Assembly (NCBI RefSeq): GCF_019973375.1 | Contig: NZ_BPTV01000001.1 | Coordinates: 1,116,001-1,180,000, forward strand | Length of the DNA: 64,000 nucleotides | Source of the DNA: Prevotella lacticifex | GTDB lineage: Bacteria; Bacteroidota; Bacteroidia; Bacteroidales; Bacteroidaceae | Reading direction: 5' to 3' | Shown: in pieces, positions 9,063 to 16,274 of the stretch | Layout: the number at the start of each line of letters is the position of its first letter | Position numbering within the stretch: position 1 is the stretch's first letter | Translations under genes and position numbers: made by a program | Notes under the pieces: generated by a model | The model's input: only the letters and a program-made list of their open reading frames with translations | The model's database searches: none | Told to the model about the DNA's origin: nothing

Positions 9063-9290
9063 TACAACAGAATGTAAAAGTAATTCATAATGTATCGCGT
9101 TTTGTCTTGGCTTTGTAAAGCATTGATTTTCAATAGATTACCAATATATATCATTTGGCGTTGCGAAACGGTCCGTTTTAGGACGCGAAACGGACCATTT
9201 GGCAAACTGAAATGGACCGTTTGGCAAGCCCAAATGGTATGTTTTGGAATGGTGTAAATATATTTCAATATTGTATCATCGTTGCGCCGG
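9063..9290 (+). repeat. 22-bp-period repeat family, locus B (three units plus terminal unit)
   Basis: Units run 9163-9184, 9185-9206, 9207-9228 and 9229-9250, exactly 22 bp each. The first three carry AAACGGTCCGTTTT, AAACGGACCATTT and AAATGGACCGTTT, and the last AAATGGTATG. Flanks of about 100 bp left (AACAGAATGTAAAA, TCAATAGATTACCAAT) and 40 bp right (GGTGTAAATATATTTCAATA) match locus E at 54.9 kb, so the repeated unit is about 230 bp. Confidence 0.85.
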
Positions 9291-9374
9291 TCTTTTCGAG
9301 GCATAATGGTCTCTCGCAGATTCCGAGGTTTAGGCATGTGTTATTGTGGCATTATAGCGGCACAGTTCGGTTGC

Positions 9375-9430
9375 AGGGTGCGGCCCTTGTGGCCGTCTGA
9401 AAACAACGAGTCGGTCGTCAGACCGAATCT
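9375..9430 (+). repeat. GGTC-hairpin intergenic repeat, copy 2
   Basis: GTGCGGCCCTTGTGGCC followed by the hairpin CGGTCGTCAGACCG and GAATC, matching 6641-6682 and the inverted 24861-24916 copy. Confidence 0.6.
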
Positions 9431-9464
9431 TTTTTTGGGTTTGACTGGCATGTATATCGGCTAA

Positions 9465-9755
9465 CGGGTGCAAGTCCCGAGCAGACCTTAGTAGTGGGAA
9501 CTGTCCAGCCAGAGAGACAAGGGTGTCCATCGCGAGATGGAATCTGAAAGAAGTCAGCGGCAAACATCTGCCCCTCACCGATAATGCACACAACAGCGTC
9601 AAATATGGCCTGCGAAAAGCGGGATATATCTGTCTTCCTGACGAATATGCCAAATGGTTACCCAAAAGAGGAACCGCACGTACGGTGGTGTGAGAGGCGG
9701 TAAACACGAAAGTAGGAGATAAGCACCTATGATTAGTGTTTACCTCCTACTCGAT
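9465..9755 (+). mobile_element. Group II intron remnant without its reverse transcriptase
   Basis: The 5' part resembles group II domain I: GGTGCAAGTCCCGAGCAGA, then AGGGTGTCCATCGCGAGATG and GAATCTGAAAGAAGTCAGCG. The 3' part carries the familiar intron end GAACCGCACGTACGGTGGTG followed by TGAGAGGCGG, then a stem GTAGGAGATAAGCAC / GTGTTTACCTCCTAC like domain VI. Only about 290 bases separate the ends, so the maturase domain (domain IV) and much of the ribozyme are gone. It can hardly splice. Confidence 0.75.
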
Positions 9756-9767
9756 TATTGAATGGAA

Positions 9768-9797
9768 AAGCCCCGGCACGGCTCAGTGCCGAGGCTT
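9768..9797 (-). terminator. Terminator after the DUF5053 operon
   Basis: Minus strand: AAGCCTCGGCAC, a six-base loop, GTGCCGGGGCTTTT. The 12-bp stem with one mismatch and the T run lie 26 bases after the stop at 9823. Confidence 0.8.
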
Positions 9798-9822
9798 GGT
9801 GTGATTAAGAAACCATTATCGA

Positions 9823-10221
9823 TCAAGCATAATGGAATGAGCCAATCTGTTTAGCGATGTCTTGGCAGGCATCGTTGAAAATCTTCTTCTGTTCCTCGTT
9901 CAGAGTGTAAACCTTACCGCGTACACGATAGCCGTTGATACGCTGATGCAGCCATGCAGCACTCTTGCCAAAGTAGTGGCGGGCAATGTAGGAGATGGGC
10001 AGCAGCTCGTACTTCTCGCCTAACTGCTGGCGGATAGTATTAACCATCTTATCGGTCTCATGCAGGTGACGCATGACAAGTTCTTCAGCTGCTTTCCTTG
10101 CGTCCTCACCACCATTGTCCTTGAGCCATTCAACTATCTCAGCGCGCTGTTTGGTGCTTGCCTCGTCGTCCTTGCCTAACAGTGCCTCGAACTCTTTAAG
10201 TTTTGTCTGATACTCTTCCAT
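9823..10221 (-). CDS. DUF5053 family protein
   Basis: Small cytoplasmic protein of 132 residues of a Bacteroidetes-restricted family without known function. The N-terminus is a charged helix (EEYQTKLKEFEALLGKDDE). The C-terminus has the conserved stretch PISYIARHYFGKSAAWLHQR, followed by INGYRVRGK and a helix ending in DIAKQIG; the YIAxxYFGKSxAWLxQR part looks like a DNA-binding helix-turn-helix, which is my inference. It is second in a two-gene unit with the 54-residue coiled-coil protein at 10274-10438, with about 50 bases between. Such pairs are often found near mobile DNA, and a group II intron remnant lies next door. Confidence 0.75.
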   Translation of the reverse strand: MEEYQTKLKEFEALLGKDDEASTKQRAEIVEWLKDNGGEDARKAAEELVMRHLHETDKMVNTIRQQLGEKYELLPISYIARHYFGKSAAWLHQRINGYRVRGKVYTLNEEQKKIFNDACQDIAKQIGSFHYA

Positions 10222-10273
10222 AGTTTTATCCTTTTTTGAAGCCCCTCCTCCTATGTGTCGGAGGGTTCGGTTG

Positions 10274-10438
10274 TTACTTGCGTTTCTTTACTTCTTTGTA
10301 GAGCTTAGAGAGGTCGTCAAGTCTCATGTCTATCTGTCTCTCGATGTGCTCTGACTTTAGCAGTTCTTTGAGCTCTAACAGCTGCTTAATCTCTTTTTTC
10401 TTGCGAGCAATGAGTCGCTCAATTTCTTCTTTGTCCAT
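10274..10438 (-). CDS. 54-residue charged coiled-coil protein
   Basis: Short gene from the ATG at 10438 to a TAA at 10274. The product starts MDKEEIERLIARKKKEIKQL and ends DDLSKLYKEVKKRK. It is one long amphipathic, strongly charged helix with heptad-like leucines (LLELKELLKSEHIERQ). It directly follows a canonical promoter and precedes the DUF5053 gene, which supports it as real. No family is recognised. Small helical partners beside DUF5053 genes could act as dimerisation partners or antagonists, but this is a guess. Confidence 0.7.
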   Translation of the reverse strand: MDKEEIERLIARKKKEIKQLLELKELLKSEHIERQIDMRLDDLSKLYKEVKKRK

Positions 10439-10482
10439 TGCTTTGATTTTAATGTTAATAATGTTGTTCCTTAATCACACTA

Positions 10483-10513
10483 CAAAGGTACATAATTAAT
10501 TTTATATGTGCAA
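10483..10513 (-). promoter_or_regulatory. Promoter of the coiled-coil/DUF5053 pair
   Basis: Minus strand: TTGC at 10510-10513, a 19-base spacer and TACCTTTG at 10483-10490, about 45 bases before the ATG at 10438. Confidence 0.75.
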
Positions 10514-10986
10514 GTATTTGGACAACTGTTTTATATAAAAGTTTATATGTACGACGCTGAACCGATGATGCTCATCCGCCCGGCGCATACCGCGGGTGGG
10601 CAATTGCCACACCCCTTGCAGCGACAAAAGGCCAATTGCCTACGTTGCGGAAATAAAAGGTCTTTACATATACCGCTGCATCAAAGGGAGGCAATTGCCA
10701 AGGCTGTTTGGGGTGGGGATATTTTCCGTGGAATCATAGTGAGAGGAAATATAAATCTTTATGCTGCCATTATCGCTTTTGCATTTTCAAACGGAAAAGA
10801 GAAGCTGACCATGACTATTTTCCTTGAGTTATGGACCTATCTAACCAATTATGAACATATCGGTCCACGGGAAATATCGAGTGCGCCGGTGTATGCATTT
10901 TTGTCCTTTCCGTATGAAAGATTTCATATTATTTCCCTTTGTTTACGGTCTTTCCGTAGCAAAAACGTCAAAAAAACCTAATAAGT
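10514..10986. other. Intergenic region with three GGCAATTGCC-type palindromes
   Basis: About 470 bases without a convincing gene. GGCAATTGCC occurs at 10599-10608 and 10690-10699, and a variant GGCCAATTGCC at 10630-10640. A 157-codon plus-strand frame covers the area but has no start context, domain or composition to support it. Confidence 0.5.
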
Positions 10987-11018
10987 TTTGTAGTTACATA
11001 TCTTTCGACTATCTTTGT
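10987..11018 (+). promoter_or_regulatory. Promoter of rsmI, close to the start codon
   Basis: TTTG at 10987-10990, a 19-base spacer and TATCTTTGT at 11010-11018. The expected transcription start is only a few bases before the ATG at 11027, so the mRNA would be almost leaderless. Confidence 0.75.
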
Positions 11019-11026
11019 GCACTGAT

Positions 11027-11704
11027 ATGGGTATATTATATCTTGTTCCGACCCCGGTGGGCAACATGGAGGATATGACTCTGCGTGCCATCCGGATTCT
11101 TCGCGAAGCCGACCTCGTGCTCTGCGAGGATACCCGCACGTCGGGTATCCTTCTGAAGCATTTCGACATTCACAACCATCTGATGTCGCACCACAAGTTC
11201 AACGAACATGGCACGTCGGCGGGTATCGTCGAGAGGTTAAAGGGTGGCGAGAATGTTGCCCTTATCAGCGACGCAGGCACTCCCGGCATCAGCGATCCGG
11301 GGTTCTTTCTGGCCCGTGAGGCTATCGCTGCCGGTGTGACGGTGCAGACTCTTCCCGGTGCCACCGCTTTCGTGCCGGCATTGGTGTCGAGCGGACTGCC
11401 TTGCGACAGGTTCTGCTTCGAGGGCTTCCTCCCGCAGAAGAAAGGCCGGATGTCGAGGCTCGAGGCCTTGAAGGACGAGCAGCGCACGATGATTTTCTAC
11501 GAGTCGCCCTACAGAGTCGTGAAACTCCTTGAACAGATGAAGGACGTCTTCGGTCCCGACCGGCGCGTAAGCTGCTGCCGGGAGATCTCGAAAGTGCACG
11601 AGGAGAGCGTCCGTGGTACCATTAGTGAAGTTATTACCCACTTTCAGGCCACACCGCCACGGGGAGAGTTCGTTGTGGTCGTTGCCGGATTGGAAAACAA
11701 ATAA
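11027..11704 (+). CDS. rsmI: 16S rRNA (cytidine(1402)-2'-O)-methyltransferase
   Basis: RsmI methylates the 2'-OH of C1402 in the decoding centre of 16S rRNA using S-adenosylmethionine. The 225-residue product has the tetrapyrrole-methylase fold with LYLVPTPVGNMEDMTLRAI at the N-terminus, CEDTRTSG, the SAM-binding SDAGTPGISDPG, and PGATAFVPALVSSGLP. The ATG at 11027 is chosen because the -7 box reaches 11018; the upstream TTG at 11015 lies inside the promoter. The gene for a coiled-coil lipoprotein follows 13 bases downstream. Confidence 0.95.
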   Translation: MGILYLVPTPVGNMEDMTLRAIRILREADLVLCEDTRTSGILLKHFDIHNHLMSHHKFNEHGTSAGIVERLKGGENVALISDAGTPGISDPGFFLAREAIAAGVTVQTLPGATAFVPALVSSGLPCDRFCFEGFLPQKKGRMSRLEALKDEQRTMIFYESPYRVVKLLEQMKDVFGPDRRVSCCREISKVHEESVRGTISEVITHFQATPPRGEFVVVVAGLENK

Positions 11705-11717
11705 AAAACTGATAAAT

Positions 11718-12629
11718 ATGAAAAAAGTAGTTCTTTTAGCAGTCTGCGCCGTGATGACACTCGCCGGCTGTAACTCAGGACAGAAGAAGATGAATCCCGC
11801 TGACATACAGAACGACTCGCTCCGTTCTGTCATCGAGGCGCGTGATAATGAGATTAACGATATGATGGGTACGCTCAACGATATCCAGCAGGGTTTCGAT
11901 GAGATTAACGCCGCCGAGAACCGTGTCTCCATCGCCAAGAACAGTGAGGGTACCGATAAGGCCACCGTCATCAAGCAGCAGGTGCAGTTCATTGCCCAGC
12001 GCATGAAGGAGAACCGCGAGCTCATAGCCAAACTTCAGGAGCAGCTCCGCGAGACGGGCTTTAAGGGTGACCAGATGCGCAAGACCATCGAGAACCTTCA
12101 GGCTCAGCTCATCCAGAAGGACAACGACCTTAAGAAGCTCCGTGCTGAACTTCAGGCTAAGAACATCCATATTGCTGAGCTCGACGAGACCATCAACGGG
12201 CTTAACAGCGATGTGGCAAGTCTGAATACAAGCGTCAAGAACCTCAGCACCGATAAGGAAAAGCTCACTAACGAGAAACAGCAGCTGCAGACCGACAACA
12301 CTCAGAAGGCCCAGACCATCAGCCAGCAGGACAAGCAACTTAACACGGCATGGTATGTCTTCGGTACTAAGAAGGAGCTCAAGCAGAACAATATCCTCAA
12401 TGGCGGAAAGGTGCTCCGCGAGGGATTCAACCGCAACTACTTCACAAAGATTGACATTCGCGTCGACAAGGAGATTAAGCTCTACTCGAAGAGCGCAAAA
12501 ATTCTTACAGCGCATCCGTCGGGAAGCTACACCCTCAGCAAGGATACCAACGGACAGTATGTCCTGCGCATCAGCGATCCTGACAGCTTCTGGAGCACAA
12601 GCAAGTACCTCGTCGTACAGGTGAAATAA
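11718..12629 (+). CDS. Coiled-coil lipoprotein of unknown function
   Basis: Predicted lipoprotein of 303 residues from the ATG at 11718; longer in-frame starts would lie inside rsmI. Signal and lipobox: MKKVVLLAVCAVMTLAGC. Residues about 30-215 form a long coiled coil (QQVQFIAQRMKENRELIAKL and LQAQLIQKDNDLKKLRAELQ) followed by a globular end with WYVFGTKKELKQNNILNGGK and a short beta-rich tail. The WYVxGTKKEL region recurs in Bacteroidetes envelope proteins of unknown role. It probably shares the rsmI transcript and ends at a strong terminator. A periplasmic scaffold role is only inferred from shape. Confidence 0.75.
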   Translation: MKKVVLLAVCAVMTLAGCNSGQKKMNPADIQNDSLRSVIEARDNEINDMMGTLNDIQQGFDEINAAENRVSIAKNSEGTDKATVIKQQVQFIAQRMKENRELIAKLQEQLRETGFKGDQMRKTIENLQAQLIQKDNDLKKLRAELQAKNIHIAELDETINGLNSDVASLNTSVKNLSTDKEKLTNEKQQLQTDNTQKAQTISQQDKQLNTAWYVFGTKKELKQNNILNGGKVLREGFNRNYFTKIDIRVDKEIKLYSKSAKILTAHPSGSYTLSKDTNGQYVLRISDPDSFWSTSKYLVVQVK

Positions 12630-12669
12630 TCCTTCGCCTATACATTATTATATATAGCACCAAAAGTGG

Positions 12670-12709
12670 CGGCGTGATTTTATCCCGGGATAAAATCACG
12701 CCGTTTTCT
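12670..12709 (+). terminator. Strong terminator after the coiled-coil lipoprotein
   Basis: Perfect 17-bp inverted repeat (CGGCGTGATTTTATCCC at 12670-12686 and its complement at 12687-12703) followed by TTTTC. Confidence 0.9.
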
Positions 12710-12772
12710 GTTCCTTTCATGCCATGATTGCACACATCGTATGGAAAATGTCTTTTTCGTCCACATAAAAAT

Positions 12773-12834
12773 AACTTTTTTATTCAATCGCAATAAATTT
12801 TTAGTTAAATTGTTGTCGATTGAATAAAAAAGTT
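12773..12834 (+). promoter_or_regulatory. Perfect 18-bp inverted repeat around the susC promoter
   Basis: AACTTTTTTATTCAATCG at 12773-12790 and its exact complement at 12817-12834, separated by 26 bases. The right arm fills almost the whole spacer between the -33 and -7 boxes of the susC promoter. It lies upstream of the transcription start, so it is a DNA-level signal: an operator for a dimer pair, or the ends of a small invertible segment. Confidence 0.8.
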
Positions 12835-12844
12835 GTAATTTTGC
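12813..12844 (+). promoter_or_regulatory. Promoter of the susC/susD operon
   Basis: TTG at 12813-12815, a 20-base spacer and TAATTTTGC at 12836-12844, about 60 bases before the susC ATG. Confidence 0.75.
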
Positions 12845-12903
12845 AGTCTGTATTGAGATTCTTATCGAAAGTAATTTAATAAATATAATAACATTTGAGG
12901 TCT

Positions 12904-15900
12904 ATGGTAAAACGACTAAGCATGGTCTTGACCTGCCTGTTCTTGTTTATGGGGCTCGCTATGGCTCAGACCACCATCTCCGGAACCGTAATTTCGTCAG
13001 AGGATAACCAGCCTATTATCGGTGCTTCTGTTATCATCGACGGAACCAGCACGGGTTCTGTAACTGACATTGACGGTCATTTTGAATTCACATCTCCAAA
13101 ACCCAGTCCGTCGATAACAGTAAGTTACATCGGCATGAAATCGCAGAAATTAAAGGGTGGCGCGAATATGAAGATCACCCTCTCGCCTGATGACCAGTCG
13201 CATCAGCTCGGTGAGGTTGTCGTTACGGGTATCCAGAAGATGGATAAGCGACTCTTCACAGGAGCAACCACGAAGATCGATGCCAACAAGGCCCGTCTCG
13301 ATGGTGTCGCCGATGTGTCACGTTCGCTCGAAGGACGTGTGGCTGGTGTGAGCGTCGAGAATGTCTCGTCGACATTCGGTACAGCTCCAAAAATCCGCGT
13401 CCGCGGTGCTACTTCTATTTATGGATCTTCAAGCCCGCTGTGGGTCGTCGACGGTGTCATCCTTGAGGATGCCGTCAACGTCAGTGCCGATGACCTCTCA
13501 TCGGGTGATGCTACTACGCTGATTTCCAATGCTATCGCCGGACTTAACGCCGATGATATCGAGAGCTTCCAGGTCCTGAAAGATGGTTCTGCTACATCTA
13601 TATATGGTGCACGCGCCATGGCCGGTGTCGTCGTCGTCACAACAAAGCGCGGTCGTGCCGGACACAGCTCAATCAACTATACCGGTGAGTTCACTTACCG
13701 TATGAAGCCAAGCTATAACAACTACAACATCTCCAACTCGCAGGAGCAGATGGGTATCTACAAAGAGATGGCCGCTAAGGGATGGCTTGAGATGGCAAGC
13801 TTGGTAAATAGCTCTACATCAGGTCTTTATGGTCAGATGTACAAACTCATTGATACATACAACAAGTCGAATGGACAGTTCGGACTGCCTTATACGCAGT
13901 CGGCTATGAACTCATACCTCCAGCAGGCTGAGTTCCGTAATACCGACTGGTTCGACCTCCTCTTTAATAATAATGTTATGCAGAACCACTCGGTGAGCGT
14001 TTCTACCGGTACCGACAAGGCCAATATGTACGCATCGCTGTCTGCTCTCAACGACCCGGGATGGTATAAGGACTCTAAGGTCGAGCGCTACACTGCTAAC
14101 ATCACCGCTGGTTACAAACTCAGTAAGTGGCTGAATATCACCTTGCGCGCTAACGCCAGCCACCGTGACCAGAACGCTCCGGGTACTCTGAACCAGAATG
14201 TCGACCCGGTATCGGGAACGGTAAGCCGTGACTTCGATATCAACCCGTTCAGCTACTCTCTGAATACATCGCGTACGCTCGATCCGAACGCAATGTACAC
14301 TCGTAACTACGCTCCGTTCAACATCTTCGACGAGCTCAACAACAACTATATCAAGGTTCAGACCAACGATATGAAGTTCCAGGGCGACCTGTCGTGGAAA
14401 CCTATCGAAGGCGTGGAGGTTTACCTCCTCGGTTCATACCGTACTTATAAGGCTACACGTGAGCACGTTGTGCTGAACAACTCTAACCAGGCTGAGGCTT
14501 ATCGCGCCGGTGTCGACAACCCAAGCGTGATGTACAACAACTCGTTCCTCTACACCGATCCTGATGTGCCTAACTCTCTGCCAATATCGGTGATGCCGGT
14601 TGGCGGTATCAACGTGATGAACGAAAACTCGGTTAAGCAGCTCGACTTCCGTGGAACTGTTTCGTACAACCATATTTGGAACGATACTCACATCTTCAAT
14701 GCCATGGTAGGTATGGAGGCTAACCGTGCCGACTACGATGCACGTATGAACTCTGTGTACGGTGTCGACTATAACAACGGACGTCTTCAGACCATCACTC
14801 CTAAGTTCTATAAGCAGGCTCAGGAGGAAGGAACAACTCTGAACAGCTTCTCTTACAGCTGGACCCGCCGTCTGGCTTACTTCGCTACGGCATCTTATTC
14901 TTACAAAGGCCGTTACACCGTTAACCTCACCGGCCGTTACGATGGTAACAACAACATGGGCCACAACCGCTCATCTCGTTGGCTGCCAACAGGTAACGTA
15001 TCTGCATCGTGGAACGCACACGAGGAGGAATGGTTCAAGAAGTGGTCGGCTGAGCACCATAACTGGCTGTCGCACGCTACACTCCGTATGAGCTACTCGC
15101 TCACCGGTGACCAGGTGGCTGCCTCTAACGCAAGCCCAATCTTCAGCTCTACTCTTATCTGGCGCCCGCAGGGAGCACAGCAGGAGACGGGTATCGGTCT
15201 CTCTAAGCTCGGTAACTCGGAGCTTACTTACGAGAAAAAGAAGGAGTTCAACCTCGGTTTCGACCTCGGATTCCTCTCAAACCGCATCAATCTCGTTACC
15301 GATATCTACTGGCGTAACAACTACGACCTGATGGGTTACATCAATACCACTGGTGCCGGAGGTGAGATTCGCAAGTACGCTAACGACGCAAAGATGAAGT
15401 CTAACGGTGTTGAGTTCACCCTTTCTACGCACAATATCATGGCCAAGGACTGGGATTGGAACACCGACCTGACATTCTCTTACGCTCACACAAAGATCAC
15501 AAGCCTCCTCTCGCAGGCTAACGTCATCAACCTCGTGTACAACTCTGGATCGAACATCCGCGTGGGTTATCCTCACCGCTCTTTGTTCTCAATTCCTTTT
15601 GTAGGCCTTAACGACGAGGGCATTCCGCAGTTTATCAACGAGAAAGGTGAGCTGACAACAACTGATATCAACTTCCAGGAGTATGAGAAACTTGGCTTCC
15701 TCAAGTATGAGGGCAGTGCCGAGCCAGTCTACACCGGTGGTCTGAACAATACTCTGCGTTGGAAGAACTGGCGTTTGAACGTGTTCATCACCTACAGCTT
15801 CGGCAACAAGCTCCGCCTCGACCCTGTGTTCTCGGCAAGCTACTCCGATATGACCGCAATGCCTAAGGAGTTCAAGAACCGTTGGGTGATGCCGGGTGAT

Positions 15901-16239
15901 GAGAATATCACTACCATTCCGGCCATCGCTTCTGTACGCCAGTACTACAACGACCGTACGCTCGGCTATGCATACAGCGCTTACAACTACTCTTCAGCAC
16001 GTATCGCCGACGGTGGATTCATCCGTATGAAGGATATTTCGCTGACCTACGACTTCAATAAGTCGTTTGTCAACAAGCTGCGCCTCTCGAACCTCTCGCT
16101 GAAGCTCGATGCCACCAACTTGTTCCTTATCTACGCTGATGACAAGCTCAATGGCCAGGATCCGGAGTTCGTAAACGCCGGTGGTGTGTCGTCACCGCTG
16201 TCTAAGCAGTTCACGTTCACTCTCCGTCTCGGTCTCTAA
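12904..16239 (+). CDS. susC: SusC/RagA family TonB-linked outer membrane transporter
   Basis: Full-length SusC homologue, 1111 residues from the ATG at 12904 (the TTG upstream is not preferred). Signal peptide MVKRLSMVLTCLFLFMGLAMA; carboxypeptidase-regulatory-like domain at about 22-100 (GTVISSEDNQPIIGASVIID, GSVTDIDGHFEF); plug domain from about 105 (GEVVVTGIQKMDKRLFTGAT, the conserved IRVRGATS and PLWVVDGVI); then the 22-strand barrel ending in FTFTLRLGL. It forms the outer-membrane channel of a SusCD complex powered by TonB. The substrate cannot be read from sequence; the neighbouring HExxH lipoprotein rather than glycosidases hints at a peptide or another non-glycan ligand. First gene of the operon. 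Confidence 0.95.
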   Translation: MVKRLSMVLTCLFLFMGLAMAQTTISGTVISSEDNQPIIGASVIIDGTSTGSVTDIDGHFEFTSPKPSPSITVSYIGMKSQKLKGGANMKITLSPDDQSHQLGEVVVTGIQKMDKRLFTGATTKIDANKARLDGVADVSRSLEGRVAGVSVENVSSTFGTAPKIRVRGATSIYGSSSPLWVVDGVILEDAVNVSADDLSSGDATTLISNAIAGLNADDIESFQVLKDGSATSIYGARAMAGVVVVTTKRGRAGHSSINYTGEFTYRMKPSYNNYNISNSQEQMGIYKEMAAKGWLEMASLVNSSTSGLYGQMYKLIDTYNKSNGQFGLPYTQSAMNSYLQQAEFRNTDWFDLLFNNNVMQNHSVSVSTGTDKANMYASLSALNDPGWYKDSKVERYTANITAGYKLSKWLNITLRANASHRDQNAPGTLNQNVDPVSGTVSRDFDINPFSYSLNTSRTLDPNAMYTRNYAPFNIFDELNNNYIKVQTNDMKFQGDLSWKPIEGVEVYLLGSYRTYKATREHVVLNNSNQAEAYRAGVDNPSVMYNNSFLYTDPDVPNSLPISVMPVGGINVMNENSVKQLDFRGTVSYNHIWNDTHIFNAMVGMEANRADYDARMNSVYGVDYNNGRLQTITPKFYKQAQEEGTTLNSFSYSWTRRLAYFATASYSYKGRYTVNLTGRYDGNNNMGHNRSSRWLPTGNVSASWNAHEEEWFKKWSAEHHNWLSHATLRMSYSLTGDQVAASNASPIFSSTLIWRPQGAQQETGIGLSKLGNSELTYEKKKEFNLGFDLGFLSNRINLVTDIYWRNNYDLMGYINTTGAGGEIRKYANDAKMKSNGVEFTLSTHNIMAKDWDWNTDLTFSYAHTKITSLLSQANVINLVYNSGSNIRVGYPHRSLFSIPFVGLNDEGIPQFINEKGELTTTDINFQEYEKLGFLKYEGSAEPVYTGGLNNTLRWKNWRLNVFITYSFGNKLRLDPVFSASYSDMTAMPKEFKNRWVMPGDENITTIPAIASVRQYYNDRTLGYAYSAYNYSSARIADGGFIRMKDISLTYDFNKSFVNKLRLSNLSLKLDATNLFLIYADDKLNGQDPEFVNAGGVSSPLSKQFTFTLRLGL

Positions 16240-16274
16240 TCAGAATTTAAGTAATATTATAAAGTTTGACAATA

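Noticed and set aside
9163..9250. CRISPR array
   Set aside because: Units are contiguous 22-bp repeats without unique spacers, and there are no cas genes in the window.
9062..9337. Minus-strand frame similar to one at 54692-55048 (both with HFSL.NGPF and LKRTV)
   Set aside because: The similarity comes from the shared 22-bp-period DNA repeat; the period is not a multiple of three and no start or promoter supports a protein.
10508..10981. 157-codon plus-strand frame between the DUF5053 pair and rsmI
   Set aside because: Starts inside the minus-strand promoter region, has no recognisable domain, and overlaps three palindromes; probably non-coding.
12773..12834. Rho-independent terminator
   Set aside because: The inverted repeat overlaps the susC promoter and lies beyond the strong terminator at 12670-12709; there is no transcript expected to end here.
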